DNA from: Brucella pseudintermedia
GTDB lineage: Bacteria; Pseudomonadota; Alphaproteobacteria; Rhizobiales; Rhizobiaceae
Length of the DNA: 64,000 nucleotides
Reading direction: 5' to 3'
Assembly (NCBI RefSeq): GCF_008932435.1
Contig: NZ_WBWE01000014.1
Location: forward strand, 96,778 to 160,777
Of the stretch, positions 8,354 through 17,426 are shown piece after piece. The notes under the pieces were generated by a model. That model ran no database searches, was not told the DNA's origin, and saw only the letters and a list, made by a program, of their open reading frames with translations. Position numbers and translations under genes: made by a program. Within the stretch, counting starts at the first letter, position 1. Each line of letters starts with the position of its first letter.

Positions 8354-8811
8354 TGACTATTCGTTCCTGTAACAGTGGGGTTTTCTGTCGGCGTTTCATC
8401 GGTGAGCTGAACCATCCAGCTCGATTGTTCCCCGGTGTCGTATTCCTGGAAGCCGTTGCGCTGGAAACCGCGCGCGAAGCAATCCTGGACGCCAGTAATA
8501 CGGAATTCCTTTTCGGCCACGCACATGTTGACCTTGCCCTCCCAGCGCCCGCCGCCCTGGGCGTCTTCGGCGTAGAGGTAGTAATAACGGGACGAAAGCG
8601 GACCTTCGAGCAGCGTTTTGCAGGCAGCGCCTTCAATATGCCACCAGCCTTCCGTCACCCAGCCGGTCTTGGCCCGGTAGCCGATGGCAACGCCGACCAG
8701 GTTCTGGGTTGCATTGCATACGCGGAAATCCGCCCTGGCCTCTATGGATGTCATGCCCAGCGCAGTTATCAGCACCCCGGCAAACAAAACTAGAGATCGT
8801 GGAAGTCGCAT
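8350..8811 (-). CDS. DUF1036 exported protein
   Basis: A 153-residue protein of the DUF1036 family, with a signal peptide (basic start, hydrophobic core L-V-L-F-A-G-V-L, probable cleavage after E-A-R-A at residue 27). The mature part has conserved C-N-x-T, G-W-W and Y-Y-Y-L-Y-A-x-D segments and several cysteines (C-K, M-C-V, D-C-F), suggesting a disulfide-stabilised periplasmic domain. Function is unknown. It overlaps pyk by four bases, an arrangement I recall as common in Rhizobiales, although no functional link to glycolysis is evident. Confidence 0.85.
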   Translation of the reverse strand: MRLPRSLVLFAGVLITALGMTSIEARADFRVCNATQNLVGVAIGYRAKTGWVTEGWWHIEGAACKTLLEGPLSSRYYYLYAEDAQGGGRWEGKVNMCVAEKEFRITGVQDCFARGFQRNGFQEYDTGEQSSWMVQLTDETPTENPTVTGTNSQ

Positions 8812-9067
8812 ACGCAGAACCCCTTCAGCCCGCTATCGGTTTTATCGAACAATTTGTATTGCACAAGGAAATCCATCTCGGGGATGTCCCGTTTCGGGTT
8901 GCTCTCTTTTCGGCAGTTTCGCCTTTGATGTCAACGCAATCCCATTGATTACAGGTACTCTCGGTCAAAGAATGATCGTTGCAATCCCGGCTTTCTCATG
9001 ACAGACCTGAAACAGCTTCCCGCACAACACAGAAATAATTTCACAGCTCAGCCTCGGATTCCGTCCT

Positions 9068-9886
9068 ATGCCGCTTCAATCCGGTCCAACCGCTTCGACG
9101 CCATTCTCGCCGGCACACACTATCGACGGAGATTTCAGCCTCGGCCTGCTCCTGACCGCCGACCATGCACGGCGCGATGTTCCAGCCGAATATGGCACGC
9201 TTGGTTTGCAGACAAGTGAATTCGACCGTCATATCGCCTATGATATCGGCGTTGAGAATTTGACGCGCAGGCTTGCCAGCCGTTTGGACGCGCCAGCGGT
9301 CCTCGGCGGTTTTTCGCGCCTCCTGATCGATCCCAATCGCGGAGAGGACGATCCGACGCTTATCATGCAACTGTCCGACGGCGCGGTTATCTCCGGCAAC
9401 TATCCCATGTCCGCAGGCGAGCGCGAGGAACGCCTCCAGCGCTTCTATCGCCCCTATCACGATGCAGTGGCACGGGCGAGCGAACGCGTGGCGGCGGAAA
9501 GCGGGGCAGCGCCATTCATCGTTTCGGTCCATTCCTTCACCCCGCGCTGGAAAGACAAGGCCCGCCCCTGGCAGATCGGCCTGCTCTGGGATAAGGACGA
9601 CCGCGCCGTAAAGCCTCTGCTGGCGCTGCTGCGTGAAAACCGTGACCTGACGGTTGGCGATAACGAACCCTATGACGGCGCACTCAAGAACGACGCCATG
9701 TACCGCCATGCGACTGCGAAGGGGTTTGCTCATGTCCTGATCGAAGTCCGTCAGGACCTGATTGCCGATGACAGGGGGGCTGCTGAATGGGCCGACAGGC
9801 TTGCCCCCATGATCGCGCAGATCAACACCCTGCCCGGCATTCATGCGGTGCAGCATTTCGGCTCGCGTGCCGATAGGAGCAGATAA
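9068..9886 (+). CDS. N-formylglutamate amidohydrolase family protein
   Basis: A 272-residue enzyme of the N-formylglutamate amidohydrolase (HutG) family, a zinc-dependent hydrolase fold. Recognisable segments are L-T-A-D-H-A-R-R-D-V-P near residue 35, G-G-F-S-R-L-L-I-D-P-N-R near residue 78, and V-S-V-H-S-F-T-P near residue 156. The last holds the histidine expected to bind metal. No histidine-degradation genes lie nearby, so its substrate may be another N-acyl amino acid. It stands alone, divergent from the DUF1036/pyk pair across a 256-base gap. Confidence 0.85.
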   Translation: MPLQSGPTASTPFSPAHTIDGDFSLGLLLTADHARRDVPAEYGTLGLQTSEFDRHIAYDIGVENLTRRLASRLDAPAVLGGFSRLLIDPNRGEDDPTLIMQLSDGAVISGNYPMSAGEREERLQRFYRPYHDAVARASERVAAESGAAPFIVSVHSFTPRWKDKARPWQIGLLWDKDDRAVKPLLALLRENRDLTVGDNEPYDGALKNDAMYRHATAKGFAHVLIEVRQDLIADDRGAAEWADRLAPMIAQINTLPGIHAVQHFGSRADRSR

Positions 9887-10069
9887 CGGACCTGTCAGGA
9901 ACGGCTTTGCCCGCTATCCACAGGGCTTGACCCGTCAAACCGGGTCGTGCATCGAAAAAGGCTCTTAATTTTGCCTGCGACTCGCGGGAAAAACGGTCCA
10001 GACTTTCAAGAAGCGGTTTCGCGCCATGCGCCTCCGCCTCATCATTGACTTTGAATTGGAGAACTCCTC

Positions 10070-10330
10070 GTGAGCGACGACATTACCAGCGAAGCCCAAA
10101 CGATTGCTGTCGGCCAGTTGCGCGCTTTCATCGAGCGCATCGAGCGCCTGGAAGAAGAAAAAAAGACCATCGGCGACGATATCAAGGAAGTTTACGCGGA
10201 ATTGAAGGGTTCGGGGTTTGACAGCAAGGTCGTGAGGACCATTATTCGTCTGCGTAAAAAAGAAGACCATGAACGTCAGGAAGAAGAAGCCATGCTGCAG
10301 CTCTATATGGACGCGCTTGGCATGAGCTGA
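10070..10330 (+). CDS. gapR: GapR-type nucleoid protein (DUF2312)
   Basis: An 86-residue DUF2312 protein. The family is known from Caulobacter GapR, a nucleoid-associated protein that clamps overtwisted AT-rich DNA and supports replication. Features are the [19 protein letters not shown] dimerising helix (residues 14-32), [15 protein letters not shown] near residue 37, and the basic I-I-R-L-R-K-K segment that contacts DNA. The gene is preceded by GGAG and stands alone on the plus strand. Confidence 0.92.
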   Translation: MSDDITSEAQTIAVGQLRAFIERIERLEEEKKTIGDDIKEVYAELKGSGFDSKVVRTIIRLRKKEDHERQEEEAMLQLYMDALGMS

Positions 10331-10419
10331 TTTCGGCTCTTCCGGAGCCTTCCCTCTTCCTGAAATCGAAACCCGACGGATCGCCTGCGATTCGTGATCA
10401 GAGGAATGGGATAGGGTCT

Positions 10420-11367
10420 ATGGAATTCAGGAAGCTCGGACGTACCGAACTCAATGTTTCGCCGCTTTGCTTCGGCGGCAATGTATTTGGATGGACGGTC
10501 GACGAAGCGACATCGTTCTCGCTTCTCGACCGTTTTGTCGATGCGGAATTCAATTTCATCGACACAGCCGATGTCTATTCCGCATGGGCACCGGGAAATG
10601 TGGGCGGCGAATCCGAAACCATTATCGGCAACTGGCTGAAATCCCGGGGCCTGCGCGACAAGGTCGTTATCGCCACCAAGGTCGGCGGCGAACTGGGTCC
10701 TGACGAAAAGGGCCTCTCCCCGGCCTATATCCGCAAGGCGGTGGACGCTTCCCTCAAACGGCTGCAGACGGATTATATCGATCTTTATCAATCGCACTGG
10801 GACGATCCGGAAACGCCCTTTGAAGATGTGCTCGGCACCTACAAGGAGCTGATCGACGCTGGCAAGGTGCGGGCCATCGGCGCGTCCAATCTCACGCCGG
10901 AGCGGCTGGTCGAGGCGCTGAATGTCGCCCATGCGCATGATCTGCCGCGCTATGAAAGCCTGCAACCGCTTTATAATCTCTATGATCGCGCGGATTTCGA
11001 AAACGGGCTGGAAAAAATCTGCCGTGAGAACGAGCTCGGCGTTATTTCCTATTATTCGCTGGCTGCGGGATTTCTGACCGGAAAGTACCGGTCCGCTGGC
11101 GATCTCGGGCAAAGCGCACGCGGAAAATCGGTTGAGAAATATCTGACGGATCGCGGTTCACGCATCATCGCGGCGCTGGATGATGTGGCCCGCAATCTCG
11201 ATGTCACGCCTGCGCAGGTCGCAATCGCATGGCTCATCGCACAGCCGTCCGTCACAGCGCCCATTGCCAGCGCCACGCGCTCGGCCCAGCTTGGCGAACT
11301 TATCGCCGCAGCCGAATTGAAGCTTAGCGACGATGAAATCGCCTTGCTGAACAAGGCGAGCGGTTAA
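10420..11367 (+). CDS. aldo/keto reductase
   Basis: A 315-residue cytosolic NADPH-dependent oxidoreductase with the TIM-barrel aldo/keto reductase fold. The catalytic tetrad can be read as Asp and Tyr in F-I-D-T-A-D-V-Y-S near residue 45, Lys in V-I-A-T-K-V-G-G near residue 80 and His in L-Y-Q-S-H-W near residue 122. It resembles the YajO/IolS group, but the substrate cannot be inferred. It lies 89 bases after gapR. A palindromic repeat lies just after the stop codon, before the convergent ABC-F gene. Confidence 0.92.
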   Translation: MEFRKLGRTELNVSPLCFGGNVFGWTVDEATSFSLLDRFVDAEFNFIDTADVYSAWAPGNVGGESETIIGNWLKSRGLRDKVVIATKVGGELGPDEKGLSPAYIRKAVDASLKRLQTDYIDLYQSHWDDPETPFEDVLGTYKELIDAGKVRAIGASNLTPERLVEALNVAHAHDLPRYESLQPLYNLYDRADFENGLEKICRENELGVISYYSLAAGFLTGKYRSAGDLGQSARGKSVEKYLTDRGSRIIAALDDVARNLDVTPAQVAIAWLIAQPSVTAPIASATRSAQLGELIAAAELKLSDDEIALLNKASG

Positions 11368-11368
11368 G

Positions 11369-11414
11369 GCATGTCTCCCGAAAGTGGGAACCGGTTTCGG
11401 GCAGAAAGACATGC
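11369..11414. repeat. dispersed palindrome, family B (CCGAAA...TTTCGG)
   Basis: GCATGTCT (11369-11376) pairs with AGACATGC (11407-11414), and inside it CCCGAAA pairs with TTTCGGG around GTGGGAACC. The same core, CCGAAAAGTGGGAACCGG, recurs at 36720, and a related one at 56942. It lies between convergent genes and could terminate both. Confidence 0.8.
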
Positions 11415-11432
11415 GTAAAACAAATCCAAAGC

Positions 11433-11458
11433 ATCGAAGGGTAGTCTTACCCTTCGAT
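11433..11458 (-). terminator. terminator overlapping the ABC-F stop codon
   Basis: Perfect 11-bp arms ATCGAAGGGTA/TACCCTTCGAT with a 4-base loop. The stop codon of the ABC-F gene (11447-11449) lies within the hairpin, so its last codons form one arm. A T-rich stretch follows in the minus direction. Confidence 0.75.
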
Positions 11459-13264
11459 TTCCTCGCGCAGCATTTCCAGTTCCAGCCATTCTTCTTCCAT
11501 GGCCGCATTTTCTGCGCGCTTTTTCTCAAGCAGATCGGCGGTCTTGGCGAAAAGCGCAGGGTCCTTGGCATAAAGCTGCGGGTCGGCAAGCTTGCCTTCC
11601 AGCACCGCGATTTCCTTGGCCAGCGCATCCATCTTTCCGGGCAGCGTCTCAAGCGCGAATTTCTGCTTGTAAGAGAGCTTGCGCTTTTCCTCACGTTTGG
11701 GCTGGGATGCGCTTTCTTCGCCCTTGCCGTCGGCACTTGAGCCGGATGCCTTGACCGAGCGCCGGTTCAGTGCCTGTTCCTTGCGCTGCGCCATCATGTC
11801 GGCATAACCGCCCGCATATTCCAGCCAGCGCCCGTCACCTTCTGGCGCAATGACCGAAGTAACGGTGCGGTCCAGAAAATCGCGGTCGTGGCTGACCAGA
11901 ATGACTGTGCCCGGAAAACCGGCGACCAGCTCCTGCAGCAGATCGAGCGTTTCCATATCGAGATCGTTGGTCGGCTCGTCGAGGATCAGCAGATTGGCGG
12001 GACGCGCCAGAACGCGGGCCAGCATCAGGCGGGCGCGTTCGCCGCCGGAAAGCTCGCGGATGGGCGTGCGCGCCTGCTCCGGCTGGAACAAAAAGTCCTT
12101 CATATAGGATACGACATGCCGCTGCTCGCCATTGACGACAAGGCTTTCGCCGCGCCCGTCCGTCAGATAATGCGCCAGCGTCTCGTCCAGATTGAGGCTT
12201 TCGCGCTTCTGGTCGAGTTCGGCCATTTCGAGATTGACGCCAAGCCGCAACGTGCCTGAATCCGGCGCAAGCTTGCCGGTCAGAAGCGACAAAAGCGTCG
12301 TCTTTCCCGCACCGTTAGGCCCGACAAGACCGATACGATCGCCGCGCTGCACGCGGATCGAAAAATCCTTGACCAGTACGCGCTCGCCATAGGCCTTGTT
12401 CAGCCCCTTGGCTTCAATCACCAGCTTGCCGGATTCCTTGGCATCGCTTGCCGCCAGAACCGCGGTCCCTTGCGCCTTGCGATGATTGCGGAAATCGGCA
12501 CGCATGGAGTGCAGTTCACCGAGGCGGCGCATATTGCGCTTGCGGCGCGCCGTGACGCCGTAACGCAGCCAGTGCTCCTCGCGCGCAATCTGCCGACCGA
12601 GCTTGTGGTGGTCACGCTCTTCTTCTTCCAGCACCTTGTCGCGCCATTCCTCGAAATGGCCAAAGCCCTGCTCCAGACGGCGCGTGATACCGCGATCCAG
12701 CCAGACCGTGGCCCGGCTGACATTTTCCAGAAAGCGCCGGTCATGCGAGATCAGCACGATGGCCGAGCGAATCTGACGCAGCTCGCCTTCCAGCCATTCG
12801 ATGGTAGTGAGGTCCAGATGGTTGGTCGGCTCGTCGAGCAAAAGCACATCGGGCTGCGGCGCGATCACACGCGCAAGGGCAGCGCGCCGCGCCTCGCCGC
12901 CGGACAGATGATCCGGCTTCTCTTCGCCGGTCAGCCCCAGATGCTCGAGAAGATAGGTGACGCGATGCGGGTCGTCGGTCGGACCCAGCCCTGCTTCCAC
13001 ATAGGCGCGCACATTGGCAAAGCCGTCCATATCCGGTACCTGCGGCAGATAACGCACGGTTGCACCGGGATGCTTGAAAACCTCGCCCGATGTCGCCTCC
13101 ACCATGCCCGCGGCAATCTTCAGCAGGGTCGATTTACCCGAACCGTTGCGACCGACCAGCGCTATGCGGTCGCCCTCGCTCACCGAAAGGCTCGCATCCT
13201 CCAGAAGCGGCGTGCCACCGAAGGTTAGCTTGATCTGGTCGAGGCGAAGGAGTGGTGGTGCCAT
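11447..13264 (-). CDS. ABC-F ATPase, Uup-like
   Basis: A 605-residue soluble protein with two ATP-binding cassettes and no membrane segments, the ABC-F pattern. Walker A motifs are G-R-N-G-S-G-K-S-T and G-P-N-G-A-G-K-T-T. Signatures are L-S-G-G-E-A-R-R and L-S-G-G-E-R-A-R, and Walker B motifs are L-L-L-D-E-P-T-N-H-L-D and L-I-L-D-E-P-T-N-D-L-D. A charged linker (about residues 190-265) and a C-terminal K/E-rich coiled coil (about 505-605) suggest Uup rather than EttA. Uup-like proteins act on ribosomes or branched DNA. No drug or regulatory gene nearby suggests antibiotic resistance. Confidence 0.93.
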   Translation of the reverse strand: MAPPLLRLDQIKLTFGGTPLLEDASLSVSEGDRIALVGRNGSGKSTLLKIAAGMVEATSGEVFKHPGATVRYLPQVPDMDGFANVRAYVEAGLGPTDDPHRVTYLLEHLGLTGEEKPDHLSGGEARRAALARVIAPQPDVLLLDEPTNHLDLTTIEWLEGELRQIRSAIVLISHDRRFLENVSRATVWLDRGITRRLEQGFGHFEEWRDKVLEEEERDHHKLGRQIAREEHWLRYGVTARRKRNMRRLGELHSMRADFRNHRKAQGTAVLAASDAKESGKLVIEAKGLNKAYGERVLVKDFSIRVQRGDRIGLVGPNGAGKTTLLSLLTGKLAPDSGTLRLGVNLEMAELDQKRESLNLDETLAHYLTDGRGESLVVNGEQRHVVSYMKDFLFQPEQARTPIRELSGGERARLMLARVLARPANLLILDEPTNDLDMETLDLLQELVAGFPGTVILVSHDRDFLDRTVTSVIAPEGDGRWLEYAGGYADMMAQRKEQALNRRSVKASGSSADGKGEESASQPKREEKRKLSYKQKFALETLPGKMDALAKEIAVLEGKLADPQLYAKDPALFAKTADLLEKKRAENAAMEEEWLELEMLREEIEG

Positions 13265-13354
13265 GGTTCTCTTCGATAAACAGGATTGAAAATTCCGCCC
13301 TGCTTGTCCGCGACAAAAGCCGTTCTGTCAAATGGAACGGCAAGAAAAGAACCG

Positions 13355-13388
13355 TGAAAACAAACAGGCCGGGTTTCCCCGGCCTGTC
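13355..13388 (-). terminator. intrinsic terminator of the glycine-zipper gene
   Basis: ACAGGCCGGG (13365-13374) pairs with CCCGGCCTGT (13379-13388) around TTTC; in the minus direction it runs into TTGTTTT. Confidence 0.85.
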
Positions 13389-13424
13389 GGCAAACTGATT
13401 ATTCGGCTATTGCAGGCCCGGCTA

Positions 13425-13709
13425 TTACTGGCAAGGCGCTTCGTATACGCGGCCATATGGATCGCGGTAACGGCAATACTGCACACCGTTGCGGGTCTGG
13501 GCTGCACCGAGCAGCGTACCGGCAACCGCACCGATCGCAGCACCCGTGAGTGCACCGCGGCCATTGCCGCCGATTGCGCCACCGGCGAGAGCGCCCAGAG
13601 CCGCGCCGCCAACACCGTAACCGGCCGTGCGCTGTTCATTCGTCGTGCATGCAGCCGTTGAGAACGCGAGCACGCCAGCAACAGCAATCATCGTAAGACG
13701 TGACTTCAT
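13425..13709 (-). CDS. glycine-zipper lipoprotein
   Basis: A 94-residue envelope protein. The start MKSRLTM at 13709 has a GGAG ribosome site just upstream. The signal sequence ends in a lipobox (F-S-T-A-A-C, cysteine at residue 21), predicting lipidation. The mature protein has alternating small residues (G-V-G-G-A-A-L-G-A-L-A-G-G-A-I-G), the glycine-zipper pattern of outer-membrane lipoproteins. The C-terminus carries Y-C-R-Y-R-D-P-Y-G-R-V-Y, with two cysteines that could pair. The exact role is unknown; such proteins often support envelope integrity. The frame is open up to 13811, but those residues are not signal-like. Confidence 0.82.
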   Translation of the reverse strand: MKSRLTMIAVAGVLAFSTAACTTNEQRTAGYGVGGAALGALAGGAIGGNGRGALTGAAIGAVAGTLLGAAQTRNGVQYCRYRDPYGRVYEAPCQ

Positions 13710-13852
13710 TGAAACATCTCCTACAAGAGTTGAACTAATCACCGACTTTGCGTCCCCAACTTCGGCGTAAAGCAGATGACACCCGCTTGACCCATTTACA
13801 ATACGTTTCACTTGTCAGCGTCAAGCTCTTTCGATTGGTAAGGTTAGCGGCC

Positions 13853-14500
13853 TTAATGCGGTCGATCCTCCATCGCCAGATTGGCGACGAGTATCGCTAG
13901 TCCAGAATGCACGGTAACGCGAAGTGTTCCACGAACCACGTTGGAAACCGTCCATGACGAGCCAAATGGCAGTGTCACATTATCTAACGGCCACTCCGCA
14001 TTCGTGATCGACAGTCCTTCGATAGTGCTGAAATTAATCACACTGAAAGGCGTCCCATCCGGGAAATCATAAACAAAATCGCCGGGCGGCAAGGGCCAGG
14101 CTTCTTCGTAACCGCTCGACAGAAGCACGTTCCGCCCTTTGGCGGCCTGCGCCGTCGCCATGGTCAGATGCAAAAGCGTGTGGTCGGTGCGCTGCCCGCC
14201 GAAGGCGCCGCACAGGATGACCCGCTCCGCCCCTCGCGCATAGGCTTCCTCGAAAGCGAGCTCTCCGTCAGTCATATCCTTGGCGGAGGGGAACGTCTTT
14301 TGCGGGATGTGACCATATCGAGCGCGAAACTCTGAGGAGGTCGAATCGAAATCGCCAAGCCACAGCTCCGGTTCGACACCAAGAGCGGCAGCATGCCTGA
14401 TCCCGCTATCGGCAGCCAGGACCCGCGCGCCCGCGATCTGGCGCTTGAGGCGATCGGTCACGGTGAGATCGCCGCCAAGAAGAATGACGAATGTGCTCAT
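13853..14500 (-). CDS. thiamine pyrophosphokinase
   Basis: Makes the cofactor thiamine diphosphate from thiamine and ATP. The 215-residue protein starts at MSTFVILLGGDLTV (14500). It carries the family's A-A-D-S-G-I-R-H-A near residue 35, G-D-F-D-S-T-S near residue 55 and the D-M-T-D-G-E-L-A nucleotide/metal segment near residue 83, then G-A-F-G-G-Q-R-T-D-H-T-L-L near residue 110. It faces away from the riboswitch-controlled thiBPQ operon about 100 bases off, so imported thiamine can be converted at once to the cofactor. The upstream in-frame extension overlaps the riboswitch and is rejected. Confidence 0.93.
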   Translation of the reverse strand: MSTFVILLGGDLTVTDRLKRQIAGARVLAADSGIRHAAALGVEPELWLGDFDSTSSEFRARYGHIPQKTFPSAKDMTDGELAFEEAYARGAERVILCGAFGGQRTDHTLLHLTMATAQAAKGRNVLLSSGYEEAWPLPPGDFVYDFPDGTPFSVINFSTIEGLSITNAEWPLDNVTLPFGSSWTVSNVVRGTLRVTVHSGLAILVANLAMEDRPH

Positions 14501-14598
14501 AAGCCGCTCATAACACGGGCAAATCCGCGCCGGAAGCCTGCATTCGCGCCATTGCCAACTCTTGCCCTTGCCGTTGCGAAAGATTATTGTCGCAACCG

Positions 14599-14747
14599 CT
14601 CTAACGGGGTGCCGTCTGCTTTCGCGGATGGCTGAGAGGCCCAAAGCATTTCCAGCAAAAGTGTAAAGCGATTTTGCGTTCGGAAATTCCTGAAAAACGG
14701 CCAACCCGCTGAACCTGATCCGGTTTGCACCGGCGGAGGGATTAGAC
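14599..14747 (+). promoter_or_regulatory. TPP riboswitch (THI element) controlling thiBPQ
   Basis: The conserved core is visible in order: GGGGTGCC (14606-14613), GGCTGAGA (14630-14637), ACCCGCTGAACCTGATCCGG (14704-14723) and ACCGGCGGAGGGA (14729-14741). CTAA (14601-14604) can pair with TTAG (14742-14745) as P1. It lies 50-200 bases upstream of thiB, the first gene of a thiamine import operon, which matches the usual target. The P3 arm is unusually long because of an inserted repeat. Confidence 0.95.
14642..14698. repeat. family A dispersed repeat inside the riboswitch P3 arm
   Basis: These 57 bases lie between GGCC (14638-14641) and GGCC (14699-14702), which close the P3 stem. They contain AGCATTTCCAGCAAAAGTG, the conserved edge of the repeat also seen at 6900, 34455, 42800 and 63805. 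The insert itself folds: ATTTCC pairs with GGAAAT, and GCAAAA with TTTTGC. Confidence 0.85.
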
Positions 14748-14796
14748 GCTCCATAAACGGCGCTCGATCCTCTTGTAACAACAGAAAGGAAGTGCC

Positions 14797-15804
14797 GTGA
14801 TGCGGCTTTTATCTTTGCTGGCCTTTTCATTTTCCGCAGCCGTTGCTTTCACGGCTTCTGCACAGGCGAAAGACAAGCTCACCGTCTATACCTATGACAG
14901 TTTCGTTTCCGAATGGGGTCCGGGGCCGAAGGTCAAGGAAAACTTCGAAAAGGAATGCGACTGCGAAGTCGACTGGATTGCGTCCGCCGACGGCGTTGCC
15001 CTGCTCAACCGCCTCAAGCTCGAGGGCAGCAATACCAAAGCCGATATCGTCCTTGGTCTTGACACCAATCTGACGACCGAAGCGCGCGCCACCGGCTTTT
15101 TTGCTCCAAGCGGCATCGACCAGAGCAATGTGAACGTTCCGGGGGGCTTCAAGGACGATATCTTCGTGCCTTACGACTATGGCTACTTCGCCGTGGTCTA
15201 TGATTCGGAAAAACTGCCCAACCCGCCCAAAAGCCTGAAGGAACTGGTGGAAGGCGACCCTTCCCAGAAGATCGTGCTGCAGGACCCGCGCACGTCAACG
15301 CCGGGGCTCGGCATGCTGCTCTGGATGAAATCGGTCTATGGCGATGAAGCGGAAGCCGCATGGCAGAAGCTGCAAAAGCGCATCCTTACCGTCACACCCG
15401 GCTGGTCGGAAGCCTATGGTCTTTTCACCAAGGGCGAGGCACCGATGGTGCTGTCCTACACGACCTCTCCCGCCTATCACATGATCGCGGAAAAGACGGA
15501 GCGCTATAAGGCTCTGGCCTATCCGGAAGGCAATTATCTCCAGATCGAGCTGGCGGCACAGACCACCACCGGCGCCAAAAATCCTCTGGCGCAAAAGTTT
15601 CTGGCTTTCATGACTGGTCCCGGCTTTCAGGATGCCATACCCGAAACCAACTGGATGTACCCGGCAGGTAAGACGTCCGGCCCGCTGCCAGCCGCTTTCG
15701 ACGCGATGCCCAAACCCGAAAAGACGCTTCTCTTCCCCTCCGACGAAGTGGCGAAGAATCGTAAGACATGGGTCGATGAATGGCTGGCCGCTACCAGCAA
15801 ATGA
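14797..15804 (+). CDS. thiB: thiamine ABC transporter, substrate-binding protein ThiB
   Basis: Periplasmic binding protein that delivers thiamine or its phosphates to ThiPQ. The 335-residue precursor has a signal peptide ([11 protein letters not shown] to A-Q-A, cleavage near residue 25). It then shows the ThiB opening [10 protein letters not shown] and the later P-Y-D-Y-G-Y-F-A near residue 125. GTG 14797 and ATG 14800 are both possible starts; AGGA lies 6 or 9 nt upstream. The TPP riboswitch precedes it, and its stop overlaps the thiP start as ATGA. Confidence 0.96.
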   Translation: MMRLLSLLAFSFSAAVAFTASAQAKDKLTVYTYDSFVSEWGPGPKVKENFEKECDCEVDWIASADGVALLNRLKLEGSNTKADIVLGLDTNLTTEARATGFFAPSGIDQSNVNVPGGFKDDIFVPYDYGYFAVVYDSEKLPNPPKSLKELVEGDPSQKIVLQDPRTSTPGLGMLLWMKSVYGDEAEAAWQKLQKRILTVTPGWSEAYGLFTKGEAPMVLSYTTSPAYHMIAEKTERYKALAYPEGNYLQIELAAQTTTGAKNPLAQKFLAFMTGPGFQDAIPETNWMYPAGKTSGPLPAAFDAMPKPEKTLLFPSDEVAKNRKTWVDEWLAATSK

Positions 15805-17426
15805 CGGCTTTTCCGGCACAGCATCGCTCGAAAGGCATATCCACCGCCAGACCCGCCGCGGGCATGATGGCGCTTGTCTTTCTGGTGGTGCTCGCTGGCG
15901 GTGCGCTTGCCGCGCTCGCATTTGAAGCAGGCAGCGGCGGTTTCGATGCCGCTGCCAATTTCGACGCCTATCTGTGGCGCGTTGCACGCTTCACGATCCT
16001 GCAGGCAATCGCTTCGAGCCTGCTTTCCGTGCTGTTTGCAGTTCCGGTCGCCCGCGCGCTCTATGCCGAGGCCGATTTTCCGGGGCGCGGGCTGATCCTG
16101 CGCCTGTTTGCCCTGCCGCTTGCTCTGCCAGCCCTCGTTGCGGTGCTGGGCGTTACCAGTATCTATGGCCGCAACGGCCTCATTGCCTATCTGTCAGAAG
16201 CCGCGGGCCATCCGTTCCAGCCGGATATCTATGGCATTACGGGCATATTGATCGCCCATGTCTTTTTCAACATGCCGCTGGCGGTCCGTCTCATTCTGGC
16301 CGGTTACGAGTCGATACCGACCGATTACTGGAAGCTTGCAGCCCAGCTCGGCATGGGCAACGGGGCGCGGTTCCGCCTCATCGAATGGCCCGTGATCCGC
16401 CGCAATCTGCCAGGGATGATCAGCCTCATCTTCATGCTCTGCGTGACGAGTTTCACGACCGTGCTGACGCTTGGCGGCGGGCCGCGTGCTACCACGCTGG
16501 AAGTCGCAATTTATCAAAGCCTGCATTTCGATTTCGATCCGGGCCGCGCCGTCGCCCTCACCTTTACGCAGCTTGCCTTGACATTACTCGTCCTTCTGAC
16601 CCTTCGTCTCACCGGAAGCCCCTCCGAAGAGGGCGCTACCCATTCCGCAACGCTGCGCCGCTATCGCAAAATAGCTCCGGCAGAACGCAGCATAAACATC
16701 ATCCTCATCGGGATAGGCTTTCTCTATGTCGCACTGCCGATTGCAGGCGTCGTCATCTCCGGTCTCGCCGCCGATCTCGTGCGGCTACTGACCGAAAGAA
16801 CAGTTTGGCGCGCCATCGGCACCAGCCTCGCACTCGGTTTCTCCGCGGCCCTGCTCGCAGTCATTCTGTCGCTTGCGCTCATATCTGCGCGTGAAGCAGT
16901 GAAAAGGCACAAACTGGCCAACATCTTTGATACGGGCGCCAGCCTGATCCTCGTCATGCCGCCCATCGTGATCGGCGCTGGCTGGTTCATCCTGCTTCGC
17001 CATTTCACCGATCCGTTTGCCATGGCGCCTTTCATGGTCGTCACTGTCAATGCGGCCATGGCCATGCCCTTCGCCGTGCGTCTTCTGCGACCTGCATGGG
17101 ACACCGCGGCCAGTCGCCACAACCGGCTGTGCGCACAGTTGGGCATTCGCGGCCTTAACCGCCTCCGCCTCATTGACTGGCCGTCGATCCGCAAGCCCTC
17201 CGGCATGGCCTTTGCCTTTGCCATGGCGCTTTCCCTTGGCGATCTCGGCACGATTGCCCTTTTCGGCAGCGACGCGCTTTTGACCTTGCCCTATCTCCTC
17301 TTGCAGCGCATGGGCAGCTATCGCACATTCGATGCCGCCGGACTGGCGCTCATTCTCGGGCTGCTATGCCTCGCACTGATGATGATCGCGGATCGCGCAT
17401 CCCGAAAGGAAACGCCTTCTCCATGA
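15801..17426 (+). CDS. thiP: thiamine ABC transporter permease ThiP
   Basis: Inner-membrane permease of the thiamine importer, 541 aa with about twelve hydrophobic segments. It is built as two fused binding-protein-dependent permease halves, each with an EAA-type loop (A-A-Q-L-G-M-G near residue 185 and C-A-Q-L-G-I-R-G near residue 445). The start at 15801 overlaps the thiB stop by four bases, and its own stop overlaps thiQ in the same way, showing tight translational coupling. It forms a complex with ThiB and ThiQ. Confidence 0.95.
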   Translation: MTAFPAQHRSKGISTARPAAGMMALVFLVVLAGGALAALAFEAGSGGFDAAANFDAYLWRVARFTILQAIASSLLSVLFAVPVARALYAEADFPGRGLILRLFALPLALPALVAVLGVTSIYGRNGLIAYLSEAAGHPFQPDIYGITGILIAHVFFNMPLAVRLILAGYESIPTDYWKLAAQLGMGNGARFRLIEWPVIRRNLPGMISLIFMLCVTSFTTVLTLGGGPRATTLEVAIYQSLHFDFDPGRAVALTFTQLALTLLVLLTLRLTGSPSEEGATHSATLRRYRKIAPAERSINIILIGIGFLYVALPIAGVVISGLAADLVRLLTERTVWRAIGTSLALGFSAALLAVILSLALISAREAVKRHKLANIFDTGASLILVMPPIVIGAGWFILLRHFTDPFAMAPFMVVTVNAAMAMPFAVRLLRPAWDTAASRHNRLCAQLGIRGLNRLRLIDWPSIRKPSGMAFAFAMALSLGDLGTIALFGSDALLTLPYLLLQRMGSYRTFDAAGLALILGLLCLALMMIADRASRKETPSP

